A DNA stretch of 64,000 nt from Microbacterium saccharophilum (GTDB taxonomy: Bacteria; Actinomycetota; Actinomycetes; Actinomycetales; Microbacteriaceae). A program made the position numbers and the translations under genes. Under the pieces are notes generated by a model. The model was not told the origin of the DNA. It was given only the letters and a program-made list of their open reading frames with translations, and searched no databases. Positions 9,351 to 18,222 of this stretch are shown here, piece after piece. The DNA lies in the NCBI RefSeq assembly GCF_007992455.1, contig NZ_BKAH01000001.1, positions 62,001 to 126,000 of the forward strand. The letters run 5' to 3'. Positions within the stretch are counted from its first letter, which is position 1. Every line of letters starts with the position of its first letter.

Positions 9351-10223
9351 TCAGTCCACGAGCGCGGCGGCGAAGACGTGCGGAGTGAAGCCCGTGAGGT
9401 CGCCGATGCCCTCGCCCTGGCCGAGCAGCTTCACCGGGATTCCGGTGCGCTCCTGCACCGCGAGGACGAAGCCGCCCTTGGCGGAGCCGTCGAGCTTGGT
9501 CAGGACGAGGCCCGTGACGCCGGCGTGCTGGAGGAAGGCCTCCGCCTGCATGACGCCGTTCTGACCCGTCGTGGCGTCCAGCACGAGGAGCACCTCGCTG
9601 ATGGGCGCCTGCTTCTCGATGACGCGGCGGATCTTGGTGAGCTCGTCCATGAGCCCGCCCTTGGTGTGCAGACGCCCCGCCGTGTCGACGAGGACGATCT
9701 CCGTGCCGGTGCGCTTGGCGTAGTCGATGGTCTGGAAGGCGACGGATGCCGGGTCCTGGCCCTCCTGCTGCGGACGCACGATCGCCGCTCCCCCGCGCTC
9801 GGCCCACGTCGCGAGCTGGTCGACGGCCGCCGCGCGGAAGGTGTCGGCGGCGCCGACGACGACCGTGCGGCCGAAGCGCTGCAGGTACTTCGCGAACTTG
9901 CCGATCGTGGTCGTCTTCCCGACGCCGTTGACCCCGACGACGAGGACGACGGCGGGGCGCTCGGTGAGGCGCAGCGTCGTGTCGAACTTGGCGAAGTGCT
10001 CCTCGAGGGTCTCCTTCAGCATCCGCTGCAGGTCGCGCGGGTCGGTCGTGCGGAACCGGTCCACCTTCTCGCGCAGCTCGTCGATGAGGCGCTCGGTGAC
10101 ATCCGGGCCGAAGTCCGCGGTCAGCAGGGCGGTCTCCAGGTCCTCCCAGGTCGTCTCGTCGATCGTGGGCTTGACGAACATGCCGCGCAGCGCGCGACCG
10201 AGCGACCAGGAGTTCTCCGCCAT
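9351..10223 (-). CDS. ftsY: Signal recognition particle receptor FtsY
   Basis: Membrane-associated GTPase that receives SRP-ribosome complexes carrying nascent membrane proteins. It contains the NG domain only: N-domain helices at residues 1-85, the P-loop GVNGVGKTTTIGKFAKYL near 95, DTAGRLHTKGGLMDE near 185, and LTKLDGSAKGGFVLA near 245. At 290 residues it lacks the long acidic A domain of enterobacteria, as in many actinobacteria. It lies 16 bases after smc on the same strand, the usual smc-ftsY pairing. Confidence 0.96.
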   Translation of the reverse strand: MAENSWSLGRALRGMFVKPTIDETTWEDLETALLTADFGPDVTERLIDELREKVDRFRTTDPRDLQRMLKETLEEHFAKFDTTLRLTERPAVVLVVGVNGVGKTTTIGKFAKYLQRFGRTVVVGAADTFRAAAVDQLATWAERGGAAIVRPQQEGQDPASVAFQTIDYAKRTGTEIVLVDTAGRLHTKGGLMDELTKIRRVIEKQAPISEVLLVLDATTGQNGVMQAEAFLQHAGVTGLVLTKLDGSAKGGFVLAVQERTGIPVKLLGQGEGIGDLTGFTPHVFAAALVD

Positions 10224-10239
10224 GTCTCCAGCCTACGGT

Positions 10240-13200
10240 TCAGACGGCTTCGCGCTCGCGCACGCGCTGCCCGACGACGGCGGAGACGCCGTCCTGCCGC
10301 ATCGAGACGCCGTAGAGGGCGTCGGCGATCTCCATCGTCCGCTTCTGATGGGTGATGACGATGAGCTGGCTCGATTCGCGGAGCTGCTCGAAGACGCCGA
10401 GGAGGCGACCGAGGTTCGCGTCGTCGAGCGCCGCCTCGACCTCGTCGAGGATGTAGAACGGGCTCGGCCGCGCCTTGAAGATCGCCGTCAGCAGCGCGAC
10501 GGCCGCCAGCGACCGCTCGCCGCCGGAGAGGAGCGACAGCCGCTCGATCTTCTTGCCGACCGGACGCACGGCGACTTCGATGCCGGTCGTGAGCGGGTCG
10601 TCCGGGTTCGTCAGCGAGATGCTCCCGGCGCCGCCCGGGAAGAGGATCGGGAAGACCTCGCCGAAGGCGGTCTTGGTGTCCTCGAACGCGGCCAGGAAGA
10701 TCGTCTGCATCCGCTCGTCGAGTTCGTCGATGATCGTGAGCAGGTCCGTGCGGGTCTGCGTCAGGTCGGCGAGCTGCTCCGTGAGGAACGCGTGCCGCTG
10801 TTCCAGCGCCGCGAACTCCTCGAGCGCGAGCGGGTTGACGCGGCCGAGCTGGGCGAGCTTCCGCTCCGCGTCGGCCAGGCGCTTGCGCTGACGGTCCCGG
10901 TCGTACGGGACGGGGTCACCGTCCTCGGTGTCGGCCGGAATCGGCTGGTCGGGACCATATTCCGAAACGAGAATGTTCTCGTCGAGGCTGAGTTCGGACG
11001 CGACGCGCTCGAGCAGGCTCGTGACGTGCAAGCGCTTCTCGTGCATCTGGAGCTCGAGGCCGTGGACGCTCTCGGTGAGCCGGCTCAGCCGCTCGCGAAC
11101 GACGGCGTCCTGCGCGCGCAGCTGCGCCAGCTCCGCCGTCACGGCGGTGCGGGACTGCTCGGCGAGGGCGAGCTCGACGCGTGCCTGGGTCACGGACCGG
11201 TCGACGGACTCCAGGAGCGGCGGCAGCTGATCGGCGAGCTCGGCGGCGAGCTCGCGCTGGGCGCGGCGGATGACGGCGCGCCGGGCCGCTTCCTCGGCGG
11301 CGGCGCGCTCGCGCTCCCGCTGCCGCTCCAGCTGGGCGACGCGCGCTTCGCCGGCGCGGACGCGTTCCTTGAGCGTCTCGACGTCCAGCCGGGCGCGCAT
11401 CTCGGCGTCGCGGGCGGCCTCGAGCGCCCCGAGGAGCTCGTCGCGGGAGGAGGCGTCGAGGATGGGACGCGGCGCGTCCTGCGCCTTCGCGAGCGCCGCG
11501 TCCGCGGTGCGCGCGGAGGCCTCGGCGTCGGCGACGGCGGCCTGTGCCTGGCGGACGCCGGCCTCCAGCCGCTCGCACTCCGCCAGGGCCGCCTCGTGGC
11601 GGAGGGTCGCGCGGTTGACCTGCTCGGTGTGCGCCGCCAGCGCGGCGTCGTGGGCGCGGAGGGTTTCCAGCGCCTCGCGGGTGCGGCGGCGGGCGTCGTC
11701 CCAGGCGGCCTGCGCGTCGGCCAGCGCCTCGCGGAGCGAGTCGGCGACGACGGCGATCTCGCCGAGGCGCTCGGCGGCAGCGACCCGCTCCGCGGCGAGC
11801 TCGAGGCGCGAGCGTCCCGCACCCGATCCCGCACGGACGGTGTACTCCGTGACGATCTCCCCGGCGCGGGTGACGATCGTGACCGGACCGGCGCCCTGAT
11901 CCGCCAGTGCGCGCCCGGCGGCGTGCGCGGCGTCGAGGTCGTCGACGATCCCCACGGCGGCGAGCACGCCGAGGACACCCTCCGGCGCCGTCACGACGTC
12001 ACGGGCCAGGACGACCCCCGGTACGCCGGACGGCAGGTCGGCGACAGCGCGACCGGCCGCGACGGCGATGTCGACGGAGCCGAGGTCGGCGTCACGGGCC
12101 GTGCGCGCCATCTCGAGCGCGGCGTCGACGTCGTCGACGAGCACGCCCTCGGCGAGCGAGCCGAGGGCGGCGGCGATGGCCGCCTCGTAGCCGGGGGTGA
12201 CCTTGACGGCGTCGCCGACGAGTCCGCGGATGCCGCGCCCGCCGCGCGCGATGAGCTCGGCGGCGGCGTTGCGGATGTCGAGGGCCCGGCCGAGCGCGGC
12301 GGTCTGGGCCGTGAGCGACTCGACCTCGCGCTCCGCGGCGTGCAGCCGCTCCCGCAGACCGCCGACCTTCGCCTCGAGGTCGGTGGCCTCGCGCTGACTG
12401 CGCTCGTAGCCGGCGGCATGCTCGGCCGACGAGCTCTCCGGCACCAGGTCCGGGTCGACGCCGGCGAGGACCTCGGCGGCTTCGTCGCGGCGCTGCAGGG
12501 CCGCATCCAGTGCCCGCTGCTGCCGTTCCACGGCGGCGCGGACGGCGTCCAGGCGGGAGGCGGCGGCCTCCGCGGTGCCCCGCAATGCCGCCAGGCGCAT
12601 GTCGTGCTCGGAGACCAGGGCGCTCTGTGCGGCGATGTCGACGTCGAGGGCGTCCAGCTCGGCACGCGCCCGGATGACGTCACGCGACCCCGCCGCGGCG
12701 GCATCCTGTGCGGCACCCAGCCCGCTCGCGATCTCGTCGATCTCGGCGCGGGCCTCGTCGATCGCGGCCTGGCCGACCGTGGCCACCTCGATCGCGAGCT
12801 GCCCGTCGTCCTCGAGCAGCGCGAGACGCTGCCCGGCGAGGGAGTGCAGGCTCCGCAGCCGCTCCTGGACCTGCTCGAGGGAGAACGCGACGGCGCGGGC
12901 CTTGTCGACGAGTTCCGATCGCTGCTGCGCTTCGAGGGACTCGATGCGGACCTTGAGCTGCTCGGCCTCGTCCTGCAGGACGAGGCGCTCCCCGTGCCGC
13001 TCCTGCTCGTTGCGGGCATGATCGGCGAGCTGGGTGCGCAGCGAGACGAGGTCGTCGGCGTAGAGCCGGGCCTTCGCGTCGCGGACGACCGCGGCGATGG
13101 TCGCCGCCTCGCGGGCGATCTCGGCCTGCTTGCCGAGGGGTTTCAGCTGCCGGCGCAGTTCGCCGGCCAGATCGCTGAGGCGGGTCAGGTTCGCCTCCAT

Positions 13201-13749
13201 GGCGTCGAGCTTGCGGAGGGTCTTCTCCTTGCGTCGGCGGTGCTTGAGGATGCCGGCGGCCTCCTCGATGAACCCGCGACGCTCCTCCGGCGAGGCCTGG
13301 AGGACGGTGTCGAGGCGCCCCTGTCCGACGATGACGTGCATCTCCCGGCCGAGACCGGAGTCGCTGAGCAGCTCCTGCACGTCCAGCAGCCGGCACGTGT
13401 CGCCGTTGATCGCGTATTCGCTCGCTCCGTTGCGGAACAGCGTGCGACTGATCGTCACCTCGCTGTACTCGATCGGCAGGGCGCCGTCGCTGTTGTCGAT
13501 GGTGAGCTGCACTTCGGCGCGGCCGAGGGGACCGCGCGTCGCCGTCCCGGCGAAGATGACGTCCTCCATCTTGCCGCCGCGGAGCGTCTTCGCGCCCTGC
13601 TCGCCCATGACCCAGGCGAGGGCGTCGACGACGTTCGACTTGCCCGATCCGTTGGGTCCGACGATGCACGTGACGCCCGGCTCGAGGGCGAACGTGGTCG
13701 GTTGCGCGAACGACTTGAAGCCCTTGAGCGTCAGGCTCTTCAGATGCAT
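10240..13749 (-). CDS. smc: Chromosome segregation ATPase SMC
   Basis: Chromosome-condensing ATPase, partner of ScpA and ScpB. The N-terminal half-head has the Walker A GPNGSGKSNVVDALAW at about residues 32-47. Two long coiled coils flank a glycine-rich hinge around residues 510-650. The C-terminal head carries the signature LSGGERSLAAVALLTAIF and the Walker B FYILDEVEAALDDAN. Total length is 1169 residues, normal for SMC. The frame is open further upstream, but the ATG at 13749 is preceded by GGGAGG and begins at the conserved MHLKSLTLKGFKSFA. The very long open frames on the opposite strand are GC-skew shadows. Confidence 0.97.
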   Translation of the reverse strand: MHLKSLTLKGFKSFAQPTTFALEPGVTCIVGPNGSGKSNVVDALAWVMGEQGAKTLRGGKMEDVIFAGTATRGPLGRAEVQLTIDNSDGALPIEYSEVTISRTLFRNGASEYAINGDTCRLLDVQELLSDSGLGREMHVIVGQGRLDTVLQASPEERRGFIEEAAGILKHRRRKEKTLRKLDAMEANLTRLSDLAGELRRQLKPLGKQAEIAREAATIAAVVRDAKARLYADDLVSLRTQLADHARNEQERHGERLVLQDEAEQLKVRIESLEAQQRSELVDKARAVAFSLEQVQERLRSLHSLAGQRLALLEDDGQLAIEVATVGQAAIDEARAEIDEIASGLGAAQDAAAAGSRDVIRARAELDALDVDIAAQSALVSEHDMRLAALRGTAEAAASRLDAVRAAVERQQRALDAALQRRDEAAEVLAGVDPDLVPESSSAEHAAGYERSQREATDLEAKVGGLRERLHAAEREVESLTAQTAALGRALDIRNAAAELIARGGRGIRGLVGDAVKVTPGYEAAIAAALGSLAEGVLVDDVDAALEMARTARDADLGSVDIAVAAGRAVADLPSGVPGVVLARDVVTAPEGVLGVLAAVGIVDDLDAAHAAGRALADQGAGPVTIVTRAGEIVTEYTVRAGSGAGRSRLELAAERVAAAERLGEIAVVADSLREALADAQAAWDDARRRTREALETLRAHDAALAAHTEQVNRATLRHEAALAECERLEAGVRQAQAAVADAEASARTADAALAKAQDAPRPILDASSRDELLGALEAARDAEMRARLDVETLKERVRAGEARVAQLERQRERERAAAEEAARRAVIRRAQRELAAELADQLPPLLESVDRSVTQARVELALAEQSRTAVTAELAQLRAQDAVVRERLSRLTESVHGLELQMHEKRLHVTSLLERVASELSLDENILVSEYGPDQPIPADTEDGDPVPYDRDRQRKRLADAERKLAQLGRVNPLALEEFAALEQRHAFLTEQLADLTQTRTDLLTIIDELDERMQTIFLAAFEDTKTAFGEVFPILFPGGAGSISLTNPDDPLTTGIEVAVRPVGKKIERLSLLSGGERSLAAVALLTAIFKARPSPFYILDEVEAALDDANLGRLLGVFEQLRESSQLIVITHQKRTMEIADALYGVSMRQDGVSAVVGQRVREREAV

Positions 13750-13809
13750 CCGGCCAGCCTCCCGACATGAGTGTCCGGTCCACCGTAGCCCACCGCACGC
13801 CGTGCCCTC

Positions 13810-13839
13810 TTGACGCGGAGGGCGAGTCGGGTCTATCGT
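13810..13839 (+). promoter_or_regulatory. Predicted promoter of the small-ORF/GNAT operon
   Basis: TTGACG (13810-13815), an 18-base spacer and TATCGT (13834-13839) give a sigma-A-like promoter. Transcription would start near 13846, about 33 bases before the ATG of the 35-codon ORF. It points away from smc and towards the GNAT genes. Confidence 0.55.
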
Positions 13840-13878
13840 CACTGATCGCGTCTGAAGTCGAGAAAGGAGGTCCCCGAA

Positions 13879-13986
13879 ATGATGACCATCACCGCCACCA
13901 CCGGAGCGTTCGCTCCGGCGTTCATCCGTCCGGGGACCGGCTCCTTCGGCGCCTTCCCGAGCCTGAGCGCTCGCGGCGCCTGCTGA
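13879..13986 (+). CDS. 35-residue small ORF ahead of the GNAT operon (leader or precursor peptide?)
   Basis: ATG-ATG preceded by a near-perfect ribosome site (AAAGGAGGT, eight bases from the first ATG) opens a 35-codon frame ending Arg-Gly-Ala-Cys-stop. The peptide starts MMTITATTGAFAPAFIRPG and is rich in Thr, Gly, Ala, Phe and Pro, with no charged residue except two arginines. The promoter at 13810-13839 places it at the 5' end of a transcript that continues into the 84-residue ORF and two acetyltransferases. It could be an attenuation leader, a secreted or modified peptide precursor, or a tiny protein. No homologue is known to me. Confidence 0.55.
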   Translation: MMTITATTGAFAPAFIRPGTGSFGAFPSLSARGAC

Positions 13987-14136
13987 CGTCCGCACAGGAG
14001 GACTCCGTCCTCTTCGGGCTCGCGGTCTCCGCCCATCCGGCCTCGTCCTGATCGGCGCTCGGCCTTCCCCTTCGTGCTGCGGCACGATCTCCGCCGCGTT
14101 CGCGGCATCCTTCACCCACTCCGAAAGAGAACCACC

Positions 14137-14391
14137 ATGAGTACTCTCCTTGCGCCGCAGCGCCCGTCGGGCATCCCCGATCCGCTGCAGCTTCCGGGCC
14201 GTGCGCCGCGCACGTCCCTCCCCGACCGCATCGCCATGCGGATCGCCCTGGCTCTGCTCCTGTGGAGCACACGGCCGACCGACAACCGGGACCGCGCCGC
14301 CGGCGCGCAGGCGCACCGGCTCCTGCGCGACCGCCGGATCCGCGAGCAGGAGTGGGCGCGAGCGCGCCTCCTCCTCCCGAACAGCCGATGA
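14137..14391 (+). CDS. 84-residue basic protein with one hydrophobic segment
   Basis: Small protein of 84 residues. A Pro-rich N-terminus (MSTLLAPQRPSGIPDPLQL) leads to a short hydrophobic helix, SLPDRIAMRIALALLLW, at about residues 32-48. The C-terminal half is strongly basic and predicted helical, with repeated RxxR patterns (HRLLRDRRIREQEWARARLL). It lies 150 bases downstream of the 35-codon ORF and 35 bases before the first GNAT gene, with GAAAGAGA as ribosome site. It resembles small hypothetical proteins I associate with actinobacteria. It could sit at the membrane surface or bind nucleic acid; neither is shown. Confidence 0.6.
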   Translation: MSTLLAPQRPSGIPDPLQLPGRAPRTSLPDRIAMRIALALLLWSTRPTDNRDRAAGAQAHRLLRDRRIREQEWARARLLLPNSR

Positions 14392-14426
14392 CCGGTCACC
14401 CCGGCATCCCACAGAACGGAAATGAC

Positions 14427-15512
14427 ATGCAGACGACGACAACGGGCGTCGAGTTCCGGCGCCTGACCGTCCCCGCCGCGATCGGCGACGCGGACGACGC
14501 CGACTTCGTCGAGATGGTGCGCGTGCGCAACGCCGTCTACGCCGAGATCAACGGCAACGCCGACGACGACCTCACGCCGCAGGAGCTGCTGCCGCATTAC
14601 GCGCCGGACCCGCACGAGATCCGGCTCATGTGGCTCGTCGTGGCCGACGGTGCGATCGTCGGCCGCGTCGGCGTCGACCTTCCCCTGGAGGACGGGTCGA
14701 AGAACGCCTACTGGCTCGTGGAGCTGCAGCGCTCGCACCGCGGGCGCGGCATCGGCACGGCGGGGTACGCCCTCGTCGAGGAGGCGGCCCGGGAGCACGG
14801 CCGGACCGTGCTGCAGTCGTGGGCGACGCACCCCGACGCGCCGGGCCGCCGCCTCACGCCGCCGACGGGCTTCGGGGAGATCCCCGAGGACGACGTCGCC
14901 CGGTTCTACCTCCGCAACGGCTACACGCTCGAGCAGATCGAGCGCAAGAGCGAGCTCGACCTGGTGACGTCCGCCCCGACGGTGCGGCGCCTCCTCGCCG
15001 AGGCGGAGGCGAAGGCGACGGGCTACCGGGTCATCCAGTGGAGCCCGCCCACGCCGGAGGAGTACATCGACGGGTACGCCTGGACGAAGTCGCGCATGTC
15101 GACGGATGCACCCGCCGCCGGACTCGAGTTCGACGAGGAGACCTGGGATGCCGAGCGCGTTCGGCTGCACGACCAGCGCTACCTCGACGGCGGCCGCACG
15201 GTGCTCGTCACGGTCGCTCAGCACATCGACTCGGGAGCCATCGTCGCGTTCAACGAACTGGCCATCGGCCCGGACCGGACGCTCGCCACGAGCCAGGAGG
15301 ACACCCTCGTGCTCAAGGAGCACCGCGGCCACAGGCTCGGGCAGCTCGTGAAGTGCGCCGGCCTGGCGCGCTGGCGCACCGAGATCGCGCCGGAGTCCCC
15401 CAAGGTGATCACCTACAACGCCGAGGAGAACCGGCCGATGCTGGACATCAACGAGGCGATCGGGTTCGTCCCGGTGTCCTACAACGGCGCCTGGAAGAAG
15501 GTCCTGCCGTGA
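14427..15512 (+). CDS. Tandem-domain GNAT N-acetyltransferase (copy 1)
   Basis: A 361-residue protein made of two GNAT folds. The N-terminal domain has the acetyl-CoA loop RSHRGRGIGTAGYALV near residue 95. The C-terminal domain has EHRGHRLGQLVKCAGLARW near 300 followed by YNAEENRPMLDINEAIGF. The family transfers an acetyl group from acetyl-CoA to an amine; the double-domain layout recalls mycothiol synthase, but the sequence is not MshD. The substrate is unknown. It overlaps the next gene as GTGA, and the two proteins are clearly paralogous, so they may act together or have diverged in substrate. Confidence 0.82.
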   Translation: MQTTTTGVEFRRLTVPAAIGDADDADFVEMVRVRNAVYAEINGNADDDLTPQELLPHYAPDPHEIRLMWLVVADGAIVGRVGVDLPLEDGSKNAYWLVELQRSHRGRGIGTAGYALVEEAAREHGRTVLQSWATHPDAPGRRLTPPTGFGEIPEDDVARFYLRNGYTLEQIERKSELDLVTSAPTVRRLLAEAEAKATGYRVIQWSPPTPEEYIDGYAWTKSRMSTDAPAAGLEFDEETWDAERVRLHDQRYLDGGRTVLVTVAQHIDSGAIVAFNELAIGPDRTLATSQEDTLVLKEHRGHRLGQLVKCAGLARWRTEIAPESPKVITYNAEENRPMLDINEAIGFVPVSYNGAWKKVLP

Positions 15513-16606
15513 CCGTCCTCGGGACGGAGCGTCCGGTCGTCGTCCCCGTCGGAGTGCCGCGGCACATCGACGGGGACGACGCGCGCGACTTCCGCGCGCT
15601 GGCCGACGTCTTCAACACCGCGCTGCACCACGACCTGGGCCTCGACCATCTCCGTTGGGATGCCGCCGAGATGCTGCCCGCCTGGCAGGACCAGACCGAC
15701 CGCCTGCAGGCGGCGTTCCTCGCCTGGAAGGACGGCCGCCCGGCGGGAGCCCTCGCACTGACCGCGCCGCGGGAAGAGGGCGCCACGGAACTGGAGTTCG
15801 ACCTGCTGGCGCTGCCGGATGCGCGGCGCGACGGCGCCGTCGAGGACGCACTGCTGCAGCGGCTCCTCGCCGAGGCCGCGCGCCTCGGACGCACGCACGT
15901 GCAGACCTACACACTGCACCGCGCGGATGCCGGCGGCGAGCGGATCGGCTCCCCCACGGGCTTCGGCTCCGTCCCGGTCGACCGGTACTCGCGGTTCTAC
16001 CGCGACCACGGCTTCACGCTGCAGCAGGTCGAGCGCAACAGCATCCTGGATCTCACCGCTCCCCTGGACCGCGTGCAGGAGCTGCTCGCGACCGCCGAGG
16101 CCGCGGCCGCGGCCGGCCCGCACTACCGTCTGCGGACGTGGACGTCGCCGACCCCCGCGCCGTGGCGCGCGGAGTTCGCGCACGTCATCTCGCGGATGTC
16201 GACGGATGCGCCCTTCGCCGGGCTGACCATGACGGAGGAGACGTGGGATGCCGCGCGCGTCGCGCGTCGTGACGAGCGGCTCCGTGCCGGCGGACTGCTC
16301 GTCTCGGTGGCTGTGGTCGAGCACGTCCCGACCGGCCGGCTCGTCGCTTACAACGAGCTGACGATCGGCGCCGACCGGACGCGCCCGACGAACCAGTGGG
16401 GCACCCTCGTGCTCCGCGAGCATCGCGGTCACCGCCTCGGGACGCTCGTGAAATGCGCGAACATCCTGCGCTGGCGGGAGCTCGTGCCGCAGTCGCCCGT
16501 GATCACGACGTTCAACGCGGAGGAGAACCGCCCGATGCTGGACGTGAACGAGGCACTCGGCTTCACGCCGCTCACCGTCGCCGGCGCGTGGCAGCGGGTC
16601 AGCTGA
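15509..16606 (+). CDS. Tandem-domain GNAT N-acetyltransferase (copy 2)
   Basis: Paralogue of the preceding gene, 365 residues. The C-terminal domain keeps every landmark of copy 1 (RMSTDAP, NELTIGADRTRPTN, EHRGHRLGTLVKCANILRW, FNAEENRPMLDVNEALGF). The N-terminal domain has lost the RGxGxG acetyl-CoA loop and reads DAVEDALLQRLLAEAARLG-like sequence instead. Only the C-terminal half is therefore likely to bind acetyl-CoA well. The GTG start overlaps the stop of copy 1, so the two are translated together. Its last eight bases overlap the convergent mutM gene. Confidence 0.8.
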   Translation: MTVLGTERPVVVPVGVPRHIDGDDARDFRALADVFNTALHHDLGLDHLRWDAAEMLPAWQDQTDRLQAAFLAWKDGRPAGALALTAPREEGATELEFDLLALPDARRDGAVEDALLQRLLAEAARLGRTHVQTYTLHRADAGGERIGSPTGFGSVPVDRYSRFYRDHGFTLQQVERNSILDLTAPLDRVQELLATAEAAAAAGPHYRLRTWTSPTPAPWRAEFAHVISRMSTDAPFAGLTMTEETWDAARVARRDERLRAGGLLVSVAVVEHVPTGRLVAYNELTIGADRTRPTNQWGTLVLREHRGHRLGTLVKCANILRWRELVPQSPVITTFNAEENRPMLDVNEALGFTPLTVAGAWQRVS

Positions 16607-17504
16607 CCGCGCGGGGGCGTCGCTGGCAGTGCGCGCAATAGTGGCTGGACCGGTTCATGAACCCGACCCGCACGATCGGGTGCCCGCACCGCGGGCACGG
16701 CTGACCCGTGCGACCGTAGGCGTTGAGCGAGTGCGCGAAGTAGCCGGCCTGCCCGTTGACGTTGACGTACTGCGCGTCGAAGCTCGTGCCGCCCTCCGCC
16801 AGCGCCTTCTCGAGCACCGTGCGGACCTCCGCGAGGAGCCGCCGGACCGTCCGCGGCGACATGCCTGCTGCGGATGTCTCCGGGTGGATGCGGGCGGCCC
16901 AGAGCGCTTCGTCGGCGTAGATGTTCCCGATGCCGCTCGCGACGGTCTGGTCCAGCAGTACGCGCTTGACCGCCGACTTCTTCCGCCGCGTCGCCGTGAC
17001 GAACGCGGCGTCGTCGAAGGCAGGATCCAGCGGGTCGCGGGCGATGTGCGCGACCTGGGTCGGCACCGTCGCCGCGTCGGTCCCCCACCCGCCCGGGGCG
17101 CCGTCGGCGGTCGGCACGAGGGCGTCGAGGGCGAGCGAGCCGAACGTGCGCTGGTCGGCGAAGACGACGGCGAGATCGCCGTGCTCCGGATGCGCGATGT
17201 CGAGCCGGATCCGCTCGTGCCGCTCCTGGGCAGCGCCGGGCGCACGCAGCAGGAGCTGTCCGCTCATCCCGAGGTGTGCCACGACCGCCTCGTCGGCGCC
17301 GCGCACCGGCATCCACAGGAACTTGCCGCGGCGGGCGGCGGTCTCGATGATCCGCCCGGTCAGCGCGCGCTCGAAGTCGACGCCGTCGCTGGTGTGCCGC
17401 GTGAGCGCCCGTTCGTCGAGGACCGTGATACCGAGCACGGTGGCGCCGGAGACGGCGGGCGCGAGACCGGCGCGGACGACCTCGACCTCGGGCAGCTCAG
17501 GCAT
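16599..17504 (-). CDS. mutM: Formamidopyrimidine-DNA glycosylase (Fpg)
   Basis: Base-excision repair enzyme that removes 8-oxoguanine and nicks the DNA. The mature N-terminus PELPEVEVVRAGL supplies the catalytic proline and glutamate. The helix-two-turn-helix region (VASGIGNIYADEALWAARIHP) is near residue 165. The C-terminal zinc finger is CPRCGHP ... YCAHCQRR with all four cysteines. Length is 301 residues. The ATG at 17504 is forced by the need for Pro2. It follows rnc with an eight-base gap, the usual actinobacterial rnc-mutM pair. Confidence 0.96.
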   Translation of the reverse strand: MPELPEVEVVRAGLAPAVSGATVLGITVLDERALTRHTSDGVDFERALTGRIIETAARRGKFLWMPVRGADEAVVAHLGMSGQLLLRAPGAAQERHERIRLDIAHPEHGDLAVVFADQRTFGSLALDALVPTADGAPGGWGTDAATVPTQVAHIARDPLDPAFDDAAFVTATRRKKSAVKRVLLDQTVASGIGNIYADEALWAARIHPETSAAGMSPRTVRRLLAEVRTVLEKALAEGGTSFDAQYVNVNGQAGYFAHSLNAYGRTGQPCPRCGHPIVRVGFMNRSSHYCAHCQRRPRAVS

Positions 17505-17512
17505 CCGGCAGC

Positions 17513-18205
17513 TCAGGCACGGGCGGACAGCTCGCGCCACACGGCGAGAGCGGCGGCCATCTCGGCCTGCTTCTTGCTGCTGCCGCGGCCGTCGCGCTCC
17601 ACGTCGCCGACCGTGACGGTCGCGGTGAACACGCGGTGGTGGTCGGGGCCGGCGGCCACGACGACATACTGCGGCGGCGCGAGGTTCATGCGCGCCGCGA
17701 GCTCCTGCAGGCTCGTCTTCGGATCCATCGCGGCGCCGTAGCGCTCCGGGTCGGCCATGAGCGGCGCGACGAGGCGGAGGACGAGCGCCGTCGCGGCATC
17801 GGGGCCGGCGGAGAGGAACGTCGCGCCGATGACGGCTTCCATCGTGTCGGCGAGGATCGAGTCCTTGTCGCGTCCGCCGGTCTGGTCCTCGCCGCGCCCG
17901 AGACGCAGGTGCGCACCCAGCCCGATGCCGCGGGCGACCTCGGCCAGCGCGACCGTCGAGACGACGCTCGCGCGACGCTTGGCCAGCGCACCCTCCTCCA
18001 GGCCCGGGTGACGCGTGTACAGGTGCACAGTCACGGCCTGGCCGAGGATCGAGTCCCCGAGGAACTCGAGGCGTTCGTTGTGCGCGATCCCGCCGTTCTC
18101 GTACGCGAACGAGCGATGCGTGAGCGCAAGCGACAGAAGCTCGGGGTCGATGTCGACCCCGAGCTTGTCGGTGAGCAGCTGGTGCTCGAGCGAGACCTCA
18201 GTCAC
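17513..18205 (-). CDS. rnc: Ribonuclease III
   Basis: Double-strand-specific endonuclease for rRNA processing and mRNA decay. The signature NERLEFLGDSILG is near residue 45 and the second acidic cluster DTMEAVIGATFLSAG near 115. A double-stranded RNA-binding domain fills the C-terminal 70 residues (DPKTSLQELAARMNL ... GSSKKQAEMAAALAVW). The GTG at 18205 gives a 230-residue product of normal size; the open frame upstream of it runs through rpmF in another frame. It lies 17 bases after rpmF. Confidence 0.95.
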   Translation of the reverse strand: MTEVSLEHQLLTDKLGVDIDPELLSLALTHRSFAYENGGIAHNERLEFLGDSILGQAVTVHLYTRHPGLEEGALAKRRASVVSTVALAEVARGIGLGAHLRLGRGEDQTGGRDKDSILADTMEAVIGATFLSAGPDAATALVLRLVAPLMADPERYGAAMDPKTSLQELAARMNLAPPQYVVVAAGPDHHRVFTATVTVGDVERDGRGSSKKQAEMAAALAVWRELSARA

Positions 18206-18222
18206 GGCGCGGGCCGCGAGGA

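Noticed and set aside
9727..13770. A plus-strand open frame of 1347 codons
   Set aside because: It lies opposite ftsY and smc, whose motifs are clear, and its sequence is low-complexity Arg/Gly/Leu shadow.
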